From assembly GCF_030406325.1 (NCBI RefSeq), contig NZ_JAUEQY010000007.1:124001-188000 (forward strand): a stretch of DNA of 64,000 nucleotides, given 5' to 3'. The notes beneath the pieces are model-generated. The model was given only the letters and a program-made list of their open reading frames with translations, searched no databases and had not been told where the DNA came from. The translations under genes were made by a program, and so were the position numbers. This DNA comes from Actinomadura sp. DC4. Its GTDB lineage: Bacteria > Actinomycetota > Actinomycetes > Streptosporangiales > Streptosporangiaceae. This document shows, one piece after another, positions 33,628 through 42,760 of the stretch (its first letter is position 1; the number at the start of each line of letters is the position of its first letter).

Positions 33628-34385
33628 AGACGGCACCCGAGCGCGACCGCCCGCACACCGGCCGGCCGGCGCCGGCCGTGACGCTGGAGCAGGTCACCAA
33701 GGTCTACCCGGGCGGCGTCCGCGCGCTCGACGGGGTCTCCCTCACCGTGGAGCGCGGGACGTTCCTCGCGCTCATGGGCCCGTCGGGGTCGGGCAAGAGC
33801 ACGCTGATGCACTGTGCCGCCGGGCTGGACTCGCCGACCAGCGGAAACATCCTCATCGACGGCACCGCGATCCACGGGATGAACGAGACCCGCCGCACCG
33901 AGCTGCGCCGCGAACGCGTCGGTTTCGTGTTCCAGTCCTACAACCTCGTCCCCTCGCTCAGCGTCGCGGACAACATCACCCTGCCGCTGCGCCTGGCGGG
34001 CCGGGCGCCGGACCGCGAATGGGTGCGGACGCTCGTCGAGCGGGTCGGGCTGAGCGACCGGCTCGAACGCCGCCCGGCCGAGCTCTCCGGCGGCCAGCAG
34101 CAGCGCGCGGCGATCGCCCGCGCGCTGGTCACGAGGCCGGCGGTCGTGTTCGGCGACGAGCCGACCGGCGCGCTGGACCTGCGCACCGCCCGCGAGGTGC
34201 TCGACCTGCTGCGCGACCTGGTCGCCGGCCTCGGCCAGACCGTGGTCATGGTGACCCACGACCCGGCCGCCGCCGCACGGGCGGACCGGGCGCTGGTCAT
34301 GGCCGACGGCCGCGTCGTCGACACGATCACGTCGCCCACCGCGGCCGACCTCGCCCACCGCATCACGACGCTGGAAACGGAGTAG
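33624..34385 (+). CDS. ABC transporter ATP-binding protein (MacB/LolD-like)
   Basis: A 253-residue ATPase. Walker A is GPSGSGKST, the Q-loop is VFQSYNLVPS, the signature is LSGGQQQRAA and Walker B is VVFGDEPTGALD, with the H-loop in VMVTHDP. The sequence fits the antimicrobial-export MacB/LolD group that works with FtsX-type permeases, and the permease gene begins 3 bp later. ATG 33624 overlaps the previous stop. The operon lies opposite a two-component system that probably controls it. Confidence 0.93.
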   Translation: MKTAPERDRPHTGRPAPAVTLEQVTKVYPGGVRALDGVSLTVERGTFLALMGPSGSGKSTLMHCAAGLDSPTSGNILIDGTAIHGMNETRRTELRRERVGFVFQSYNLVPSLSVADNITLPLRLAGRAPDREWVRTLVERVGLSDRLERRPAELSGGQQQRAAIARALVTRPAVVFGDEPTGALDLRTAREVLDLLRDLVAGLGQTVVMVTHDPAAAARADRALVMADGRVVDTITSPTAADLAHRITTLETE

Positions 34386-34388
34386 GCG

Positions 34389-36896
34389 ATGCTGCATCTC
34401 GCGCTGCGCCTGGCCCGTCACCGCATCGCCGCGCTCCTGGCCGTCGCGTGTGCCACTCTCGGCGGCGCCAGTTTCGTGACCGGCATCGGCGTGCTCGCCG
34501 AGTCGGGGCTGCGGTCCCACGCGCCCGTCCACCGGCTCGCCCACGCCGACGTCGTCGTCTCGGCCGCCCAGACGTACCACGCGCCCGGAGACCTTCCCAT
34601 CGCGCTGCCGGAGCGCGCCCGCGTACCGGGCGACCTGGTCGCGCGGCTGGAACGGCTTCCCGGCGTCACCGCCGCCATCGGCGACGTGAGCCTTCCCGCC
34701 GCCGTCGTCGACCGGCACGGGAGCGTCGTGCCCGCCGGAGACCCGGGCGCGGCCGGGCACGGCTGGTCCTCGACCGGGCTGCTCGACCGTCCGCGGGTGT
34801 CCGGCACGGCGCCGGCCGGTCCGTCCGACGTCGCCGTGGACGCGCGCACCGCGGCCGCCGCGGGCGTGCGGGCGGGCGACCGGCTGACCGTGATCGCCGC
34901 CGGCCACCGCGGGACGTACCGCGTCTCCGCCGTGGTCACCACCGCCGAGAGCGGCATCTTCTTCACCGACGCGACGGCGGCGCGGCTGGCCGGGCACGGC
35001 GTCGACCTGGTCGCGCTGCGGACCGGCGCCGTCTCCACGGTCGCCGCGCGGGCCCGCGAGCTGGCCCGGCCCGCTGGGCTGACGGTGTCCACCGGACCGG
35101 CGCGGGGCGACGCCGAGTCCCCGGACGCGATCGCCGGCCGGCAGATCCTGCCGCTGCTCGCCGGCTCGCTCGCCGGGATCACCCTGCTCGTCATCGGGTT
35201 CATCGTGGGCGGCGCGCTGGCCGTCTCGATCGGCGCCCAGCGGCGGGACCTCGCGCTCATGCGCGCCGTCGGGGCCACCCCGCGGCAGGTACGCCGGCTC
35301 GCCGCCACGCAGGCGATCCTCGTCACGGTCGCGAGCCTGGTGCCCGGCATCCCGCTGGGCTATCTCCTGGCGGAGCGGTTCCGGCTGCTGCTGGTGTCGG
35401 GCGGGATGCTCCCCTCCTCGCTGCGGCTGACCTTCAGCCCGCTCCCCGCGGTCGCGGCCGCGCTCCTGCTCGTCCTCGTGGTCCAGGTGTCGGCCTGGTG
35501 CGCGGCGTTCCGCGCCTCCCGGATGCCGGCCACCGAGGCGGTCGCCGAATCACGCAGCGAGCCGCGTACGCCGTCCAGGCGCCGGGGGTTCGCCGGAGCG
35601 CTGCTGATCGTCGGGGCGAACGCCGTCTCGGTGGCGCCCCTGCTCGCGCGCTCGGAGGTCGTCGCGGCGGTCACCGCCTTCGCCGGCATCCTCGCGACGA
35701 TCGGCCTCGCCCTGGCCGGTCCCGTGCTCATCCGCGGGCTCAGCCGTACGCTGGCGCGGAAGCTGCCCGCACGCGCGTCGGCGCCGACCTGGCTGGCGGT
35801 GGCCAACAGCCACGGGTACGCGCTGCGCGTCGCGGGCGCCATCACCACGCTCGCCATGGCCGTGGTGTTCACGCTGACCTACGCGCTGACCCAGACCACG
35901 GTGCTGCGTGCCACCTCGGACGACATCGACGCCGGGACGACGGCGCAGCTCAGTGTGACCGCGCCCGGGCTCGGCGGCCTGCCCGGGGACGTGCCCGCCG
36001 CCGTACGCGCGACACCCGGGGTACGGGCCGCCGCGCCGGTCACCTCCACGACCGTCGTGTGGTCCTACAAGATGACGGGCGACGACGAGTCCGACAGCAG
36101 CACGGCACTGATCCTGAACCCGGCCGCGCAGGGCGTCCTGGACCTCGGCGTACGGTCCGGGCGGCTGGCCGACCTCACCGGCGCCACCGTCGCGGTCGAC
36201 GCCGACGCCGCCCGGCTGCGGAACACCTCGCTGGGCGGCACGGTGAGCCTGGTCCTCGGTGACGGTGCCCACGTCACCGCCCGGGTCGTCGCGATCTACA
36301 CCCGTGGCCTCGGTTTCGGCCCGGTCGTGGTCTCCCACGACCTCGCGGCCGGGCACACCACGACGGGGCTCGACCAGAGCCTCTTCGTCCGTACGGACGG
36401 CACGGACACGGCGCGCCGCGGCCTGACCGCGCTCGCCGCGTCCCACCCGGGCCTGACCGTCGACCCCACCGGCCCCGCGCCGGACGGCCTCGGCAGGGTG
36501 CCGCCGGAGCTGTGGATCAATATCGCGGTGCTCGCGGTGCTGCTGGGGTACCTCCTGCTCGGCATCGCGAACAAGCTCATCGCGAGCACGGTCCAGCGCC
36601 GCCACGAGATCGCGGCGCTGCAGCTGATCGGCGCCACACCGGGCCAGGTCCGCGCGATGATGCGCCGCGAGGCGGGACTGATCTGCACCGTCGCGCTCGG
36701 CACCGGTCTCCTGCTGTCGGTACTCCCGCTGGTGTTCCTGTCGATCGGCTTCCTGCACCGGCCCTGGCCGGCCGGACCGGTCTGGCTGCCACCGGCCATC
36801 GTGGCCGTGGTGGCCGGGATCGCCTTCCTGACGATGGAGATCCCCACCCGCCGCGCGCTGCGCGTGCCGCCCGCGCACGCGCTCACCCGAGGGTGA
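34389..36896 (+). CDS. FtsX-like ABC transporter permease (tandem MacB-type)
   Basis: An 835-residue permease with two FtsX blocks. It has an N-terminal helix (HRIAALLAVACATLGGASFV), a large extracytoplasmic segment, three helices around residues 250-380, a second extracytoplasmic part, and three terminal helices (WINIAVLAVLLGYLLLGIAN and LICTVALGTGLLLSVLPLVF). The RRHEIAALQLIGATPGQVRAM loop (in part LQLIGATPGQVR) is an FtsX signature. It works with the ATPase encoded upstream. Likely roles are export of a peptide or antibiotic, or release of a lipoprotein. Its 3' end overlaps the convergent MocR gene by 14 bp. Confidence 0.9.
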   Translation: MLHLALRLARHRIAALLAVACATLGGASFVTGIGVLAESGLRSHAPVHRLAHADVVVSAAQTYHAPGDLPIALPERARVPGDLVARLERLPGVTAAIGDVSLPAAVVDRHGSVVPAGDPGAAGHGWSSTGLLDRPRVSGTAPAGPSDVAVDARTAAAAGVRAGDRLTVIAAGHRGTYRVSAVVTTAESGIFFTDATAARLAGHGVDLVALRTGAVSTVAARARELARPAGLTVSTGPARGDAESPDAIAGRQILPLLAGSLAGITLLVIGFIVGGALAVSIGAQRRDLALMRAVGATPRQVRRLAATQAILVTVASLVPGIPLGYLLAERFRLLLVSGGMLPSSLRLTFSPLPAVAAALLLVLVVQVSAWCAAFRASRMPATEAVAESRSEPRTPSRRRGFAGALLIVGANAVSVAPLLARSEVVAAVTAFAGILATIGLALAGPVLIRGLSRTLARKLPARASAPTWLAVANSHGYALRVAGAITTLAMAVVFTLTYALTQTTVLRATSDDIDAGTTAQLSVTAPGLGGLPGDVPAAVRATPGVRAAAPVTSTTVVWSYKMTGDDESDSSTALILNPAAQGVLDLGVRSGRLADLTGATVAVDADAARLRNTSLGGTVSLVLGDGAHVTARVVAIYTRGLGFGPVVVSHDLAAGHTTTGLDQSLFVRTDGTDTARRGLTALAASHPGLTVDPTGPAPDGLGRVPPELWINIAVLAVLLGYLLLGIANKLIASTVQRRHEIAALQLIGATPGQVRAMMRREAGLICTVALGTGLLLSVLPLVFLSIGFLHRPWPAGPVWLPPAIVAVVAGIAFLTMEIPTRRALRVPPAHALTRG

Positions 36897-38214
36897 GGGT
36901 GTCCTCGGGGTTCTGGCGGGCGATGGCCGCGAGCGCGCCGAGTGCGGCCGTCAGCGGGTCGAGGGGCGGAGCGGCGAGCGCGAGGCGTACGGCGTCCGGG
37001 GCGTGGCCGGCACCCACCGTGAAGGCGGCGGCGGGGGTGACGGCGACGCCCCGGCGGGCCGCCGCCGCGACGAACGTCTCGGCGCGCCACGGCTCGGGAA
37101 GCCGCCACCAGCAGCAGTAGCCGCGCGGGTCTGCGGCCACGTCGAAACCGGCCAGGCGCTCGCGCATGACGTCCTGCCGGGCGACGGCGTCCGCGCGCTT
37201 GGCGCGCTGGAGGACCTCGGCGGTGCCGTCGGTGAGCATGCGGGTCACCGCGTCGAGGGCGAAGCGCGTGGCCGACCACCCGCCGGACCGCAGCGCCGAG
37301 GCGACCCGGCCGGCGGCCGGCGGCGGGGCGACGGCGAAACCGGCCGTCAGCCCCGGCGCGAGTCGCTTGGACATGCCGTCCACGACCACGACCCGCTCGG
37401 GTGCCCGCGCCGCCAGCGGAGGGACGTCCTCGCGGAGGAAGGAGTAGACGCGGTCCTCGATGGCGTACAGGTCGCGTTCGCGCAGCAGCGCGGCGATCTC
37501 GGCACGGCGCCCGGCGGGCATGGTCGTGCCGAGTGGGTTGTGGAGTGTGGGCTGGAGGTACACGGCGCGCAGCGCGCCGGCGGCGCGGATCGCCGCCGGC
37601 CGTACCCCGTCCTCGTCCATCGCCAGCGGGACGAGCGTGACGCCGAGACGCGCCGCGATGCCCTTGACGATCGGGTAGGTCAGCGCCTCGACGCCGAGCC
37701 GTTCGCCGGGCGGGACCAGGGCCGCCACCGACGCGGCCACGGCCTGCCGCCCGTTTCCGGCGAACAGCACCCGGTCCGGCTCGGGCGCCCAGCCGCCGCC
37801 GGAGAGCAGGCGCGCGGCGGCCTCGCGGGCCTGCGGTGTTCCCGCCGCGCCGACCGGCCGCAGCGCCGCGTCAAGGACGTCGTGCCGCAGCATCCCGCCG
37901 AGGCTCGCGGCGACGAGCGCGGGCTGGTCCGGCAGGACGGAGAAGGCGAGTTCGAGGTCGACCAGGGCGTCGCCCGGCTCGGCGAGGGCGGGCTCGGCCG
38001 GCGGCCGTGCGGCACGGACGAACGTGCCGCGGCCGACCTCGCCGACGGCCAGGCCGCGCCGGATCAGCTCGGCGTAGACGCGGGCGGCGGTCGACCCGGC
38101 GATGCCGTGCTGCCGGGCGAGCCGCCGCTGCGGCGGCAGCCGGTCACCGGGCCGCAGCCGCCCGTCGGCGATCCGCGCCGCCAGCTCGTCCGCGATCCTG
38201 CGGTATTGGTCCAC
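36883..38214 (-). CDS. MocR-type GntR regulator with aminotransferase domain
   Basis: A 443-residue fusion. The GntR winged helix covers residues 1-65 (LPPQRRLARQHGIAGSTAAR). The PLP-binding domain covers the rest (AVYLQPTLHNPLGTTMPAGR and the Lys in VVVDGMSKRLAPGL). GTG 38214 begins at VDQYRRIADELAARIADG, the normal MocR entry. It diverges from an alpha/beta-hydrolase gene across 93 bp. CACCG-N9-CGGTG and repeated ATTG boxes in that gap are plausible binding elements. Confidence 0.9.
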   Translation of the reverse strand: MDQYRRIADELAARIADGRLRPGDRLPPQRRLARQHGIAGSTAARVYAELIRRGLAVGEVGRGTFVRAARPPAEPALAEPGDALVDLELAFSVLPDQPALVAASLGGMLRHDVLDAALRPVGAAGTPQAREAAARLLSGGGWAPEPDRVLFAGNGRQAVAASVAALVPPGERLGVEALTYPIVKGIAARLGVTLVPLAMDEDGVRPAAIRAAGALRAVYLQPTLHNPLGTTMPAGRRAEIAALLRERDLYAIEDRVYSFLREDVPPLAARAPERVVVVDGMSKRLAPGLTAGFAVAPPPAAGRVASALRSGGWSATRFALDAVTRMLTDGTAEVLQRAKRADAVARQDVMRERLAGFDVAADPRGYCCWWRLPEPWRAETFVAAAARRGVAVTPAAAFTVGAGHAPDAVRLALAAPPLDPLTAALGALAAIARQNPEDTLTLG

Positions 38215-38229
38215 GATTGCCGATCATTG

Positions 38230-38248
38230 CACCGAGAACAATCCGGTG
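38230..38248. promoter_or_regulatory. Candidate MocR operator
   Basis: CACCG-N9-CGGTG is a short inverted repeat in the gap between the divergent MocR and hydrolase genes, surrounded by three ATTG and CAAT elements (near 38214, 38226, 38241 and 38250). MocR regulators commonly bind paired direct or inverted elements in such gaps. The arms are only 5 bp, so this is tentative. Confidence 0.4.
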
Positions 38249-38307
38249 TATTGCTCTGAGTCGTCGCCCTCCCTAGCGTTGAGATGACAACGATCCGGAG
38301 GAGCGCG

Positions 38308-39102
38308 ATGACCCTGGCCTATGACGCGGTGGGCGAGACCGGCGCGCCGGTCGTCGTGCTGGTGCACGGCCACCCGTTCGACCGCTCGATGTGGCGGCCG
38401 CAGGTACGACGGCTCGCCGAGGCCGGTTACCGGGCGATCGCCCCGGACCTGCGCGGCTACGGCGAGAGCACGGTCGTACCGGGGAAGACGCCGCTGGCGG
38501 CGTTCGCCCGCGACGTCGTGGAGCTGGCCGGTCGCCTGGGCGCCGGCGACTTCGTGCTCGGCGGGCTGTCCATGGGCGGGCAGATCGCCATGGAGATCCA
38601 CCGGCGGGTACCCGAGCGGATCCGCGGCCTGGTGCTCGCCGACACCGCGCCGTGGGCGGAGACCCCGGAGGGCCGCCGTACGCGCAACGAGGCCGCCGAC
38701 CGGCTGCTCCGCGAGGGCATGCGCCCGTACGCCGAGGAGGTCCTGCCGAAGATGGTGGCGCCGGCGACGGTGGAACACCGTCCGGCGGTGGCCGAGCACG
38801 TGCTCGGCATGATGCTCGCCGCACCGCCGGAGGGCGCCGCCGCGGCGCTGCGCGGCCGCGCCGAACGCCCGGACTACGCCGCGTCGCTGGAGGGGGCCAC
38901 GGCACCCGTCCTGATCGTCGTCGGCGAGGAGGATGAGTACACCCCGGTCGCGGACGCCAGGCGGATGCACGCGCTGATCCCCGGCTCGGCGCTCACGGTG
39001 ATCGAGGACGCCGGGCACCTGCCGAACCTGGAGCGCCCGGAGGCGTTCGACCGGGCGCTTCTCGCCTTCCTCGGCGCCCTGCCGGCAGGGACAATCCGCT
39101 GA
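38308..39102 (+). CDS. Alpha/beta hydrolase
   Basis: A 264-residue alpha/beta-hydrolase-fold protein. The oxyanion region is VVVLVHGHPFDRSMWRPQ. The nucleophile elbow is FVLGGLSMGGQIAME, with Ser in GLSMGG. The acid lies near VVGEEDEYTPV and the His in AGHLPNLERPEAF. GGAGGAG sits 4-5 bp before ATG 38308; a longer start at 38284 is less likely. It is divergent from a MocR regulator, which may control it. The substrate is unknown. Confidence 0.9.
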   Translation: MTLAYDAVGETGAPVVVLVHGHPFDRSMWRPQVRRLAEAGYRAIAPDLRGYGESTVVPGKTPLAAFARDVVELAGRLGAGDFVLGGLSMGGQIAMEIHRRVPERIRGLVLADTAPWAETPEGRRTRNEAADRLLREGMRPYAEEVLPKMVAPATVEHRPAVAEHVLGMMLAAPPEGAAAALRGRAERPDYAASLEGATAPVLIVVGEEDEYTPVADARRMHALIPGSALTVIEDAGHLPNLERPEAFDRALLAFLGALPAGTIR

Positions 39103-39123
39103 GACAGGCCGTAGGCTCGGAGC

Positions 39124-40089
39124 ATGTACGACATCGCCATCAGCGTCGCCGCCTGTCTTCGTGCCGGTACCCAGGTGGACGTGGCGTGGGCCGTCGAGAC
39201 GCGCGGCTTCAGCGCCCGTGACCACACCGAGGCACTCATGATCACGCCCGGCGGCGGCCGGGTGGGGTCGGTCATGTCGGGCTCGCTCAACGAGCGGCTC
39301 GCCGAGCTGGCCGGTGCGGAGAGCCGCGGCCGGCTCGTCGACCTGCGCGTCGGCGAGGTCGACGCGCTCGTGGCCGGCCTGGCATGCGGCGGGGACGCCC
39401 GCTGCCTGATCCTTCCGGCGACCGAGCTGCCCGTCGCGCTGTGGGAACGCCTCGACAGGCGCGAGCCGGTCTGCCTGGTCACGCGGCTCGACGGCACCGA
39501 CGTCGTGGAGACCTCCGTGTACGGGCCGGAAACCATCGACGAGGCGGGCGAGGACGCGCGAACGCTGTTCCGCCAGGCGACCAGCGGCACGGCCGTCGCC
39601 GGCGACGCGGTCATCACCGTCTGGCGGCCGATCCCCAAGCTCGTGATCATCGGTCGCGGCGCGATCGCCGAGGCGCTGGTCGCGGCGGCCGGTCTGCTCG
39701 GCTGGAACACCCAGACGATGACGGACGCCGACGAGGCCGCCACGGTGCTCGCCGAGCTGTCCGCGCTGGACAACGCCGTGGTGATCAGCCACGACGCCGA
39801 GATCGCCGGCCGGGCGCTCATGGCGGTGCTGTCCGGCGGCGCCGGGTACGTCGGGGCGCTCGGCTCACGCCGTACGCAGGAGGCCCGTGCCCGCTGGCTC
39901 GCCGAGCACGGGGTCACCGAGCTGGACCGGATCCACGGGCCGGCCGGCCTGGACATCGGCGCGAGCACCCCGGGCGAGATCGCGGTCTCCATCCTCGCCG
40001 AGGCGCTCGCCGTCAGGTCCGGCACCGAGGCCGTACCCCTGGGTTCGCGTCCCGGGCCGATCCACGCGTCCGCGCTCGAGGCCAAGTGA
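39124..40089 (+). CDS. XdhC/CoxI-family protein
   Basis: A 321-residue XdhC-family protein. The C-terminal Rossmann part has KLVIIGRGAIAEALVAAAGL, then VISHDAEIAGRALMAVLSGG and YVGALGSRRTQEARARWLAE. The N-terminal CoxI domain is degenerate compared with the paralogue at 45243-46169. XdhC proteins help insert or sulfurate the molybdenum cofactor of xanthine and CO dehydrogenases. It is the first gene of the plus-strand unit that leads to coxD and coxE, 104 bp before the next gene. Confidence 0.85.
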   Translation: MYDIAISVAACLRAGTQVDVAWAVETRGFSARDHTEALMITPGGGRVGSVMSGSLNERLAELAGAESRGRLVDLRVGEVDALVAGLACGGDARCLILPATELPVALWERLDRREPVCLVTRLDGTDVVETSVYGPETIDEAGEDARTLFRQATSGTAVAGDAVITVWRPIPKLVIIGRGAIAEALVAAAGLLGWNTQTMTDADEAATVLAELSALDNAVVISHDAEIAGRALMAVLSGGAGYVGALGSRRTQEARARWLAEHGVTELDRIHGPAGLDIGASTPGEIAVSILAEALAVRSGTEAVPLGSRPGPIHASALEAK

Positions 40090-40192
40090 TTCGCCAGGTG
40101 ACGCGGCCCGGTAAAGCGAAAGGTTAATCCGCCGTCGCCGGACCTGAGCGGGGCGACCTACAGTGGGCCGGTCGGCCGAAAGGAGTCCGAGC

Positions 40193-40459
40193 ATGGGTCA
40201 ACGACCAGATGACGCGGTCGAGGTGCTGCGCGCGGTGTGGGCCGTGGACGGCCAGGACCGTACCGACCTCGACGAGGCCTGCGGCACGCAGAAGCCGTGC
40301 AAGAACATGAAGCACGTCAGCTTCGACGGTTTCGCCGAGCCCGGCAGTGACCTGCGTACGGCGTGGCGCGACCGGCTCGAACGCGAGGGCAAGCTCGACC
40401 ACTCGGGCGGCACGATCCGCGACCTTGTCCTGGGCACGCCGCCGTCCGACCGCTCCTGA
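40193..40459 (+). CDS. Small hypothetical protein in the CO dehydrogenase locus
   Basis: An 88-residue soluble protein of unknown family. It has two Cys residues in LDEACGTQKPCKNMK and an acidic helical remainder (AWRDRLEREGKLDHSGG). AAAGGAG lies about 8 bp before ATG 40193. It ends 1 bp before coxD, so the two are co-transcribed. Cys spacing CX5C could bind a metal, but nothing further can be said. Confidence 0.65.
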   Translation: MGQRPDDAVEVLRAVWAVDGQDRTDLDEACGTQKPCKNMKHVSFDGFAEPGSDLRTAWRDRLEREGKLDHSGGTIRDLVLGTPPSDRS

Positions 40460-40460
40460 C

Positions 40461-41336
40461 ATGGATCGTCCGGAGACCGTCGGCGAACTCACCGAGGTCC
40501 TGCGCGGCGGCGGCTACCTCTCCGACCGCGGGCTCTCCACGTCGGTTTTCGTGGCGCTGTCGCTGGACCGGCCCCTGCTGCTCGAAGGCGAGGTCGGCGT
40601 CGGCAAGACCGAGATCGCCAAGGTCCTCGCCGAGGTGCTCGGCCGCAGGCTGATCCGGCTGCAGTGCTACGAGGGCATCGACACCAACCAGGCCCTGTAC
40701 GAATGGGACTACGCCCGTCAGATGCTGCAGATCCGGGCGCTGTCCGAGCGCGGCCTGGACGACGACCAGGCCGTCGACCGGCTGTACGGCCCGAAGTTCC
40801 TGCTCGAACGGCCGCTGCTGGAGGCCGTACGCGCCGGCGACCGGGCCGTGCTGCTCGTCGACGAGGTCGACCGGGCGGATGACGAGTTCGAGGCCTTCCT
40901 GCTCGAACTCCTGTCCGACTTCCAGATCACCGTCCCCGAGATCGGCACCATCGCGGCCGAGCGGCCGCCGCTGGTGATCCTCACCTCCAACCGCACGCGC
41001 GAGCTGCACGACGCGCTGAAGCGCCGCTGCCTGTACCACTGGGTGGGCTACCCGAGCGCCGAGCGCGAGCTCGAGATCGTGCTCGTACGCGCCCCGGGCA
41101 TCTCCGCGACGCTCGCGCGCAAGGTCGTCGCCGCGGTCAACCGGCTGCGCGGCATGGACCTCGCCAAGCCGCCGGGCGTCGCCGAGACGATCGACTGGGT
41201 GCGGACGCTCGACGTGCTCGGCGAGTCCGAGCTGACCACCGGCGCCGTCGAGGACACGATCGGCGCGGTCGTCAAGGAGCGCGACGACCTCGACGCGGTC
41301 CGCGACGACCTCGAACGGGTCACCTTCGGTGCCTGA
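40461..41336 (+). CDS. coxD: MoxR-type AAA+ ATPase CoxD
   Basis: A 291-residue AAA+ protein. Walker A is GEVGVGKT (residues 43-50) and Walker B is AVLLVDEVD (129-137). The MoxR signature CYEGIDTNQALYEWDYARQM (in part) and the sensor region LVILTSNRTRELHDALKRR are clear. CoxD is the chaperone ATPase that assembles the copper/sulfur part of the CO dehydrogenase active site. It starts 1 bp after the small gene at 40193 and overlaps the start of coxE by 8 bp, the standard coxDE pair. Confidence 0.9.
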   Translation: MDRPETVGELTEVLRGGGYLSDRGLSTSVFVALSLDRPLLLEGEVGVGKTEIAKVLAEVLGRRLIRLQCYEGIDTNQALYEWDYARQMLQIRALSERGLDDDQAVDRLYGPKFLLERPLLEAVRAGDRAVLLVDEVDRADDEFEAFLLELLSDFQITVPEIGTIAAERPPLVILTSNRTRELHDALKRRCLYHWVGYPSAERELEIVLVRAPGISATLARKVVAAVNRLRGMDLAKPPGVAETIDWVRTLDVLGESELTTGAVEDTIGAVVKERDDLDAVRDDLERVTFGA

Positions 41337-42462
41337 CGACCCGGCGTACGTCCGGTCGCTGGTCGGCTTCGCGCGGGAGCTGCGTCACTCGGGTCTGCCG
41401 GTGGGGCCGGGCGACGTGCTCACCTACTGCGAGGCGATGTCCCCGCTGAACCCGGCCGACCTGCTCGACCTGTACTGGGCCGGGCGGACCACGCTCGTCA
41501 CCCGGCGTGAGCAGATCCCGGTCTATGACCGGGTGTTCCGGCGCTACTTCCTCGACGACGGCGAGGACGAGCCGGCACCGGACCGGCCGTACACCGTGAA
41601 GTCGCGGGCCGAGGCCCAGGCGACGCTGGAGGTCCCGCAGAACGAACCGGGCGAGCGCGAACGCGAGGAGCAGGAGACGCGGCTCGGCCTGGTCGCCTCC
41701 GACGCCGCGACGCTGCGGACCAAGGCGTTCGCGGCCTGCACGCCCGAAGAGCTCGCGGCGGTACGCCGGATCATCAAGACGATCGCGCTGACCCCGCCCC
41801 GCCGCCGTACCCGCCGCAGCGTCGCCGCGCCCGCCGGCCGGGCACCGGACCTGCGCCGTACGGTCCGCGCGACGCTGCGCGCGCACGGCGAGCCGTCCGA
41901 GCTGTTCTGGCGCCGCCGCCGGCTGCGGCTGCGCCCGCTGACCCTGATCCTCGACATCTCCGGCTCGATGGCGGACTACTCGCGCAACCTGCTGCAGTTC
42001 GCCTACTCGACGACGCGTACGGCCGCGCGGGTCGAGGTGTTCTGCTTCGGCACCCGGCTCACCCGCATCACGCGAGAGCTGCGCCGCCGCCGGCCCGACG
42101 ACGCGCTGGAGCGTACCGCCGCGGCCGTCGTCGACTGGGAGGGCGGCACGCGCATCGGCGCGTCGCTGGACGCGTTCGTCCGCGGCTGGGGGCGGCGCGG
42201 CGCGTGCCGGGGCGGCATCGTGGTGATCTGCTCCGACGGCCTCGACCGCGGCGACCCGGACGTCCTGGCCACCGCGATGGACCGGCTGTCCCGGCTGTGC
42301 CACCGCGTGGTGTGGCTGAATCCGCACAAGGGCAACAGCGTGGACTACCGGCCGAACACCCTCGGGATGATGGTCGCGGCGCCCCACATCGACCTGTTGC
42401 TGTCCGGGCACGATCTGCGCAGCCTCGAGGAGTTCGCGGCGCTGCTGCCCTCGTTGAGTTAG
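41329..42462 (+). CDS. coxE: VWA-domain protein CoxE
   Basis: A 377-residue protein starting at GTG 41329 inside the end of coxD. The MIDAS is LILDISGSMADYSRN (DxSxS at 209-213), with the Thr in WEGGTRIGASL and Asp in VICSDGLDRGD. A charged linker separates it from the helical N-terminus (RELRHSGLPVGPGDVLTY). CoxE works with the MoxR ATPase CoxD in cofactor maturation of CO dehydrogenase. The gene pair lies opposite coxMSL, converging on it. Confidence 0.9.
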   Translation: MPDDPAYVRSLVGFARELRHSGLPVGPGDVLTYCEAMSPLNPADLLDLYWAGRTTLVTRREQIPVYDRVFRRYFLDDGEDEPAPDRPYTVKSRAEAQATLEVPQNEPGEREREEQETRLGLVASDAATLRTKAFAACTPEELAAVRRIIKTIALTPPRRRTRRSVAAPAGRAPDLRRTVRATLRAHGEPSELFWRRRRLRLRPLTLILDISGSMADYSRNLLQFAYSTTRTAARVEVFCFGTRLTRITRELRRRRPDDALERTAAAVVDWEGGTRIGASLDAFVRGWGRRGACRGGIVVICSDGLDRGDPDVLATAMDRLSRLCHRVVWLNPHKGNSVDYRPNTLGMMVAAPHIDLLLSGHDLRSLEEFAALLPSLS

Positions 42463-42472
42463 GAGCCGGTAC

Positions 42473-42760
42473 GTGAGGTGGAGCGTGACGTTGGCGGCCG
42501 AAGGCGACCGGGTGATGACCCGGGAGGAGATCGTCGAGCTCGCCGACGCGGTGGCCGTGCACAGCGGCATCGCGTCCGGCATCGGCACGACGCGCTACGG
42601 TGCGCAGCTGTCCGTCGAGGCCGACAGCCGCGAGGGCGCGGTCCAGAAGGCCTCCGCGGAGTTCGCACGCGCGGCGGAGCGCGCCGGCCTGCCGTCGTGG
42701 CCGATCGCCGACGTCGGGGTGATCGGTGAGGACGACGACGACCTCGGCTTCCTCGCGTGA
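42473..42760 (+). CDS. Small hypothetical protein downstream of coxE
   Basis: A 95-residue protein starting at GTG 42473, with AGGAG about 8 bp upstream. It has an alpha/beta pattern (YGAQLSVEADSREGAVQKAS, then AAERAGLPSWPIADVGVIGE) and an acidic tail. Its stop overlaps the next GTG start (GTGA), so it is in the coxDE operon. No known domain is recognised. Location suggests an accessory role in CO oxidation. Confidence 0.65.
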   Translation: MRWSVTLAAEGDRVMTREEIVELADAVAVHSGIASGIGTTRYGAQLSVEADSREGAVQKASAEFARAAERAGLPSWPIADVGVIGEDDDDLGFLA

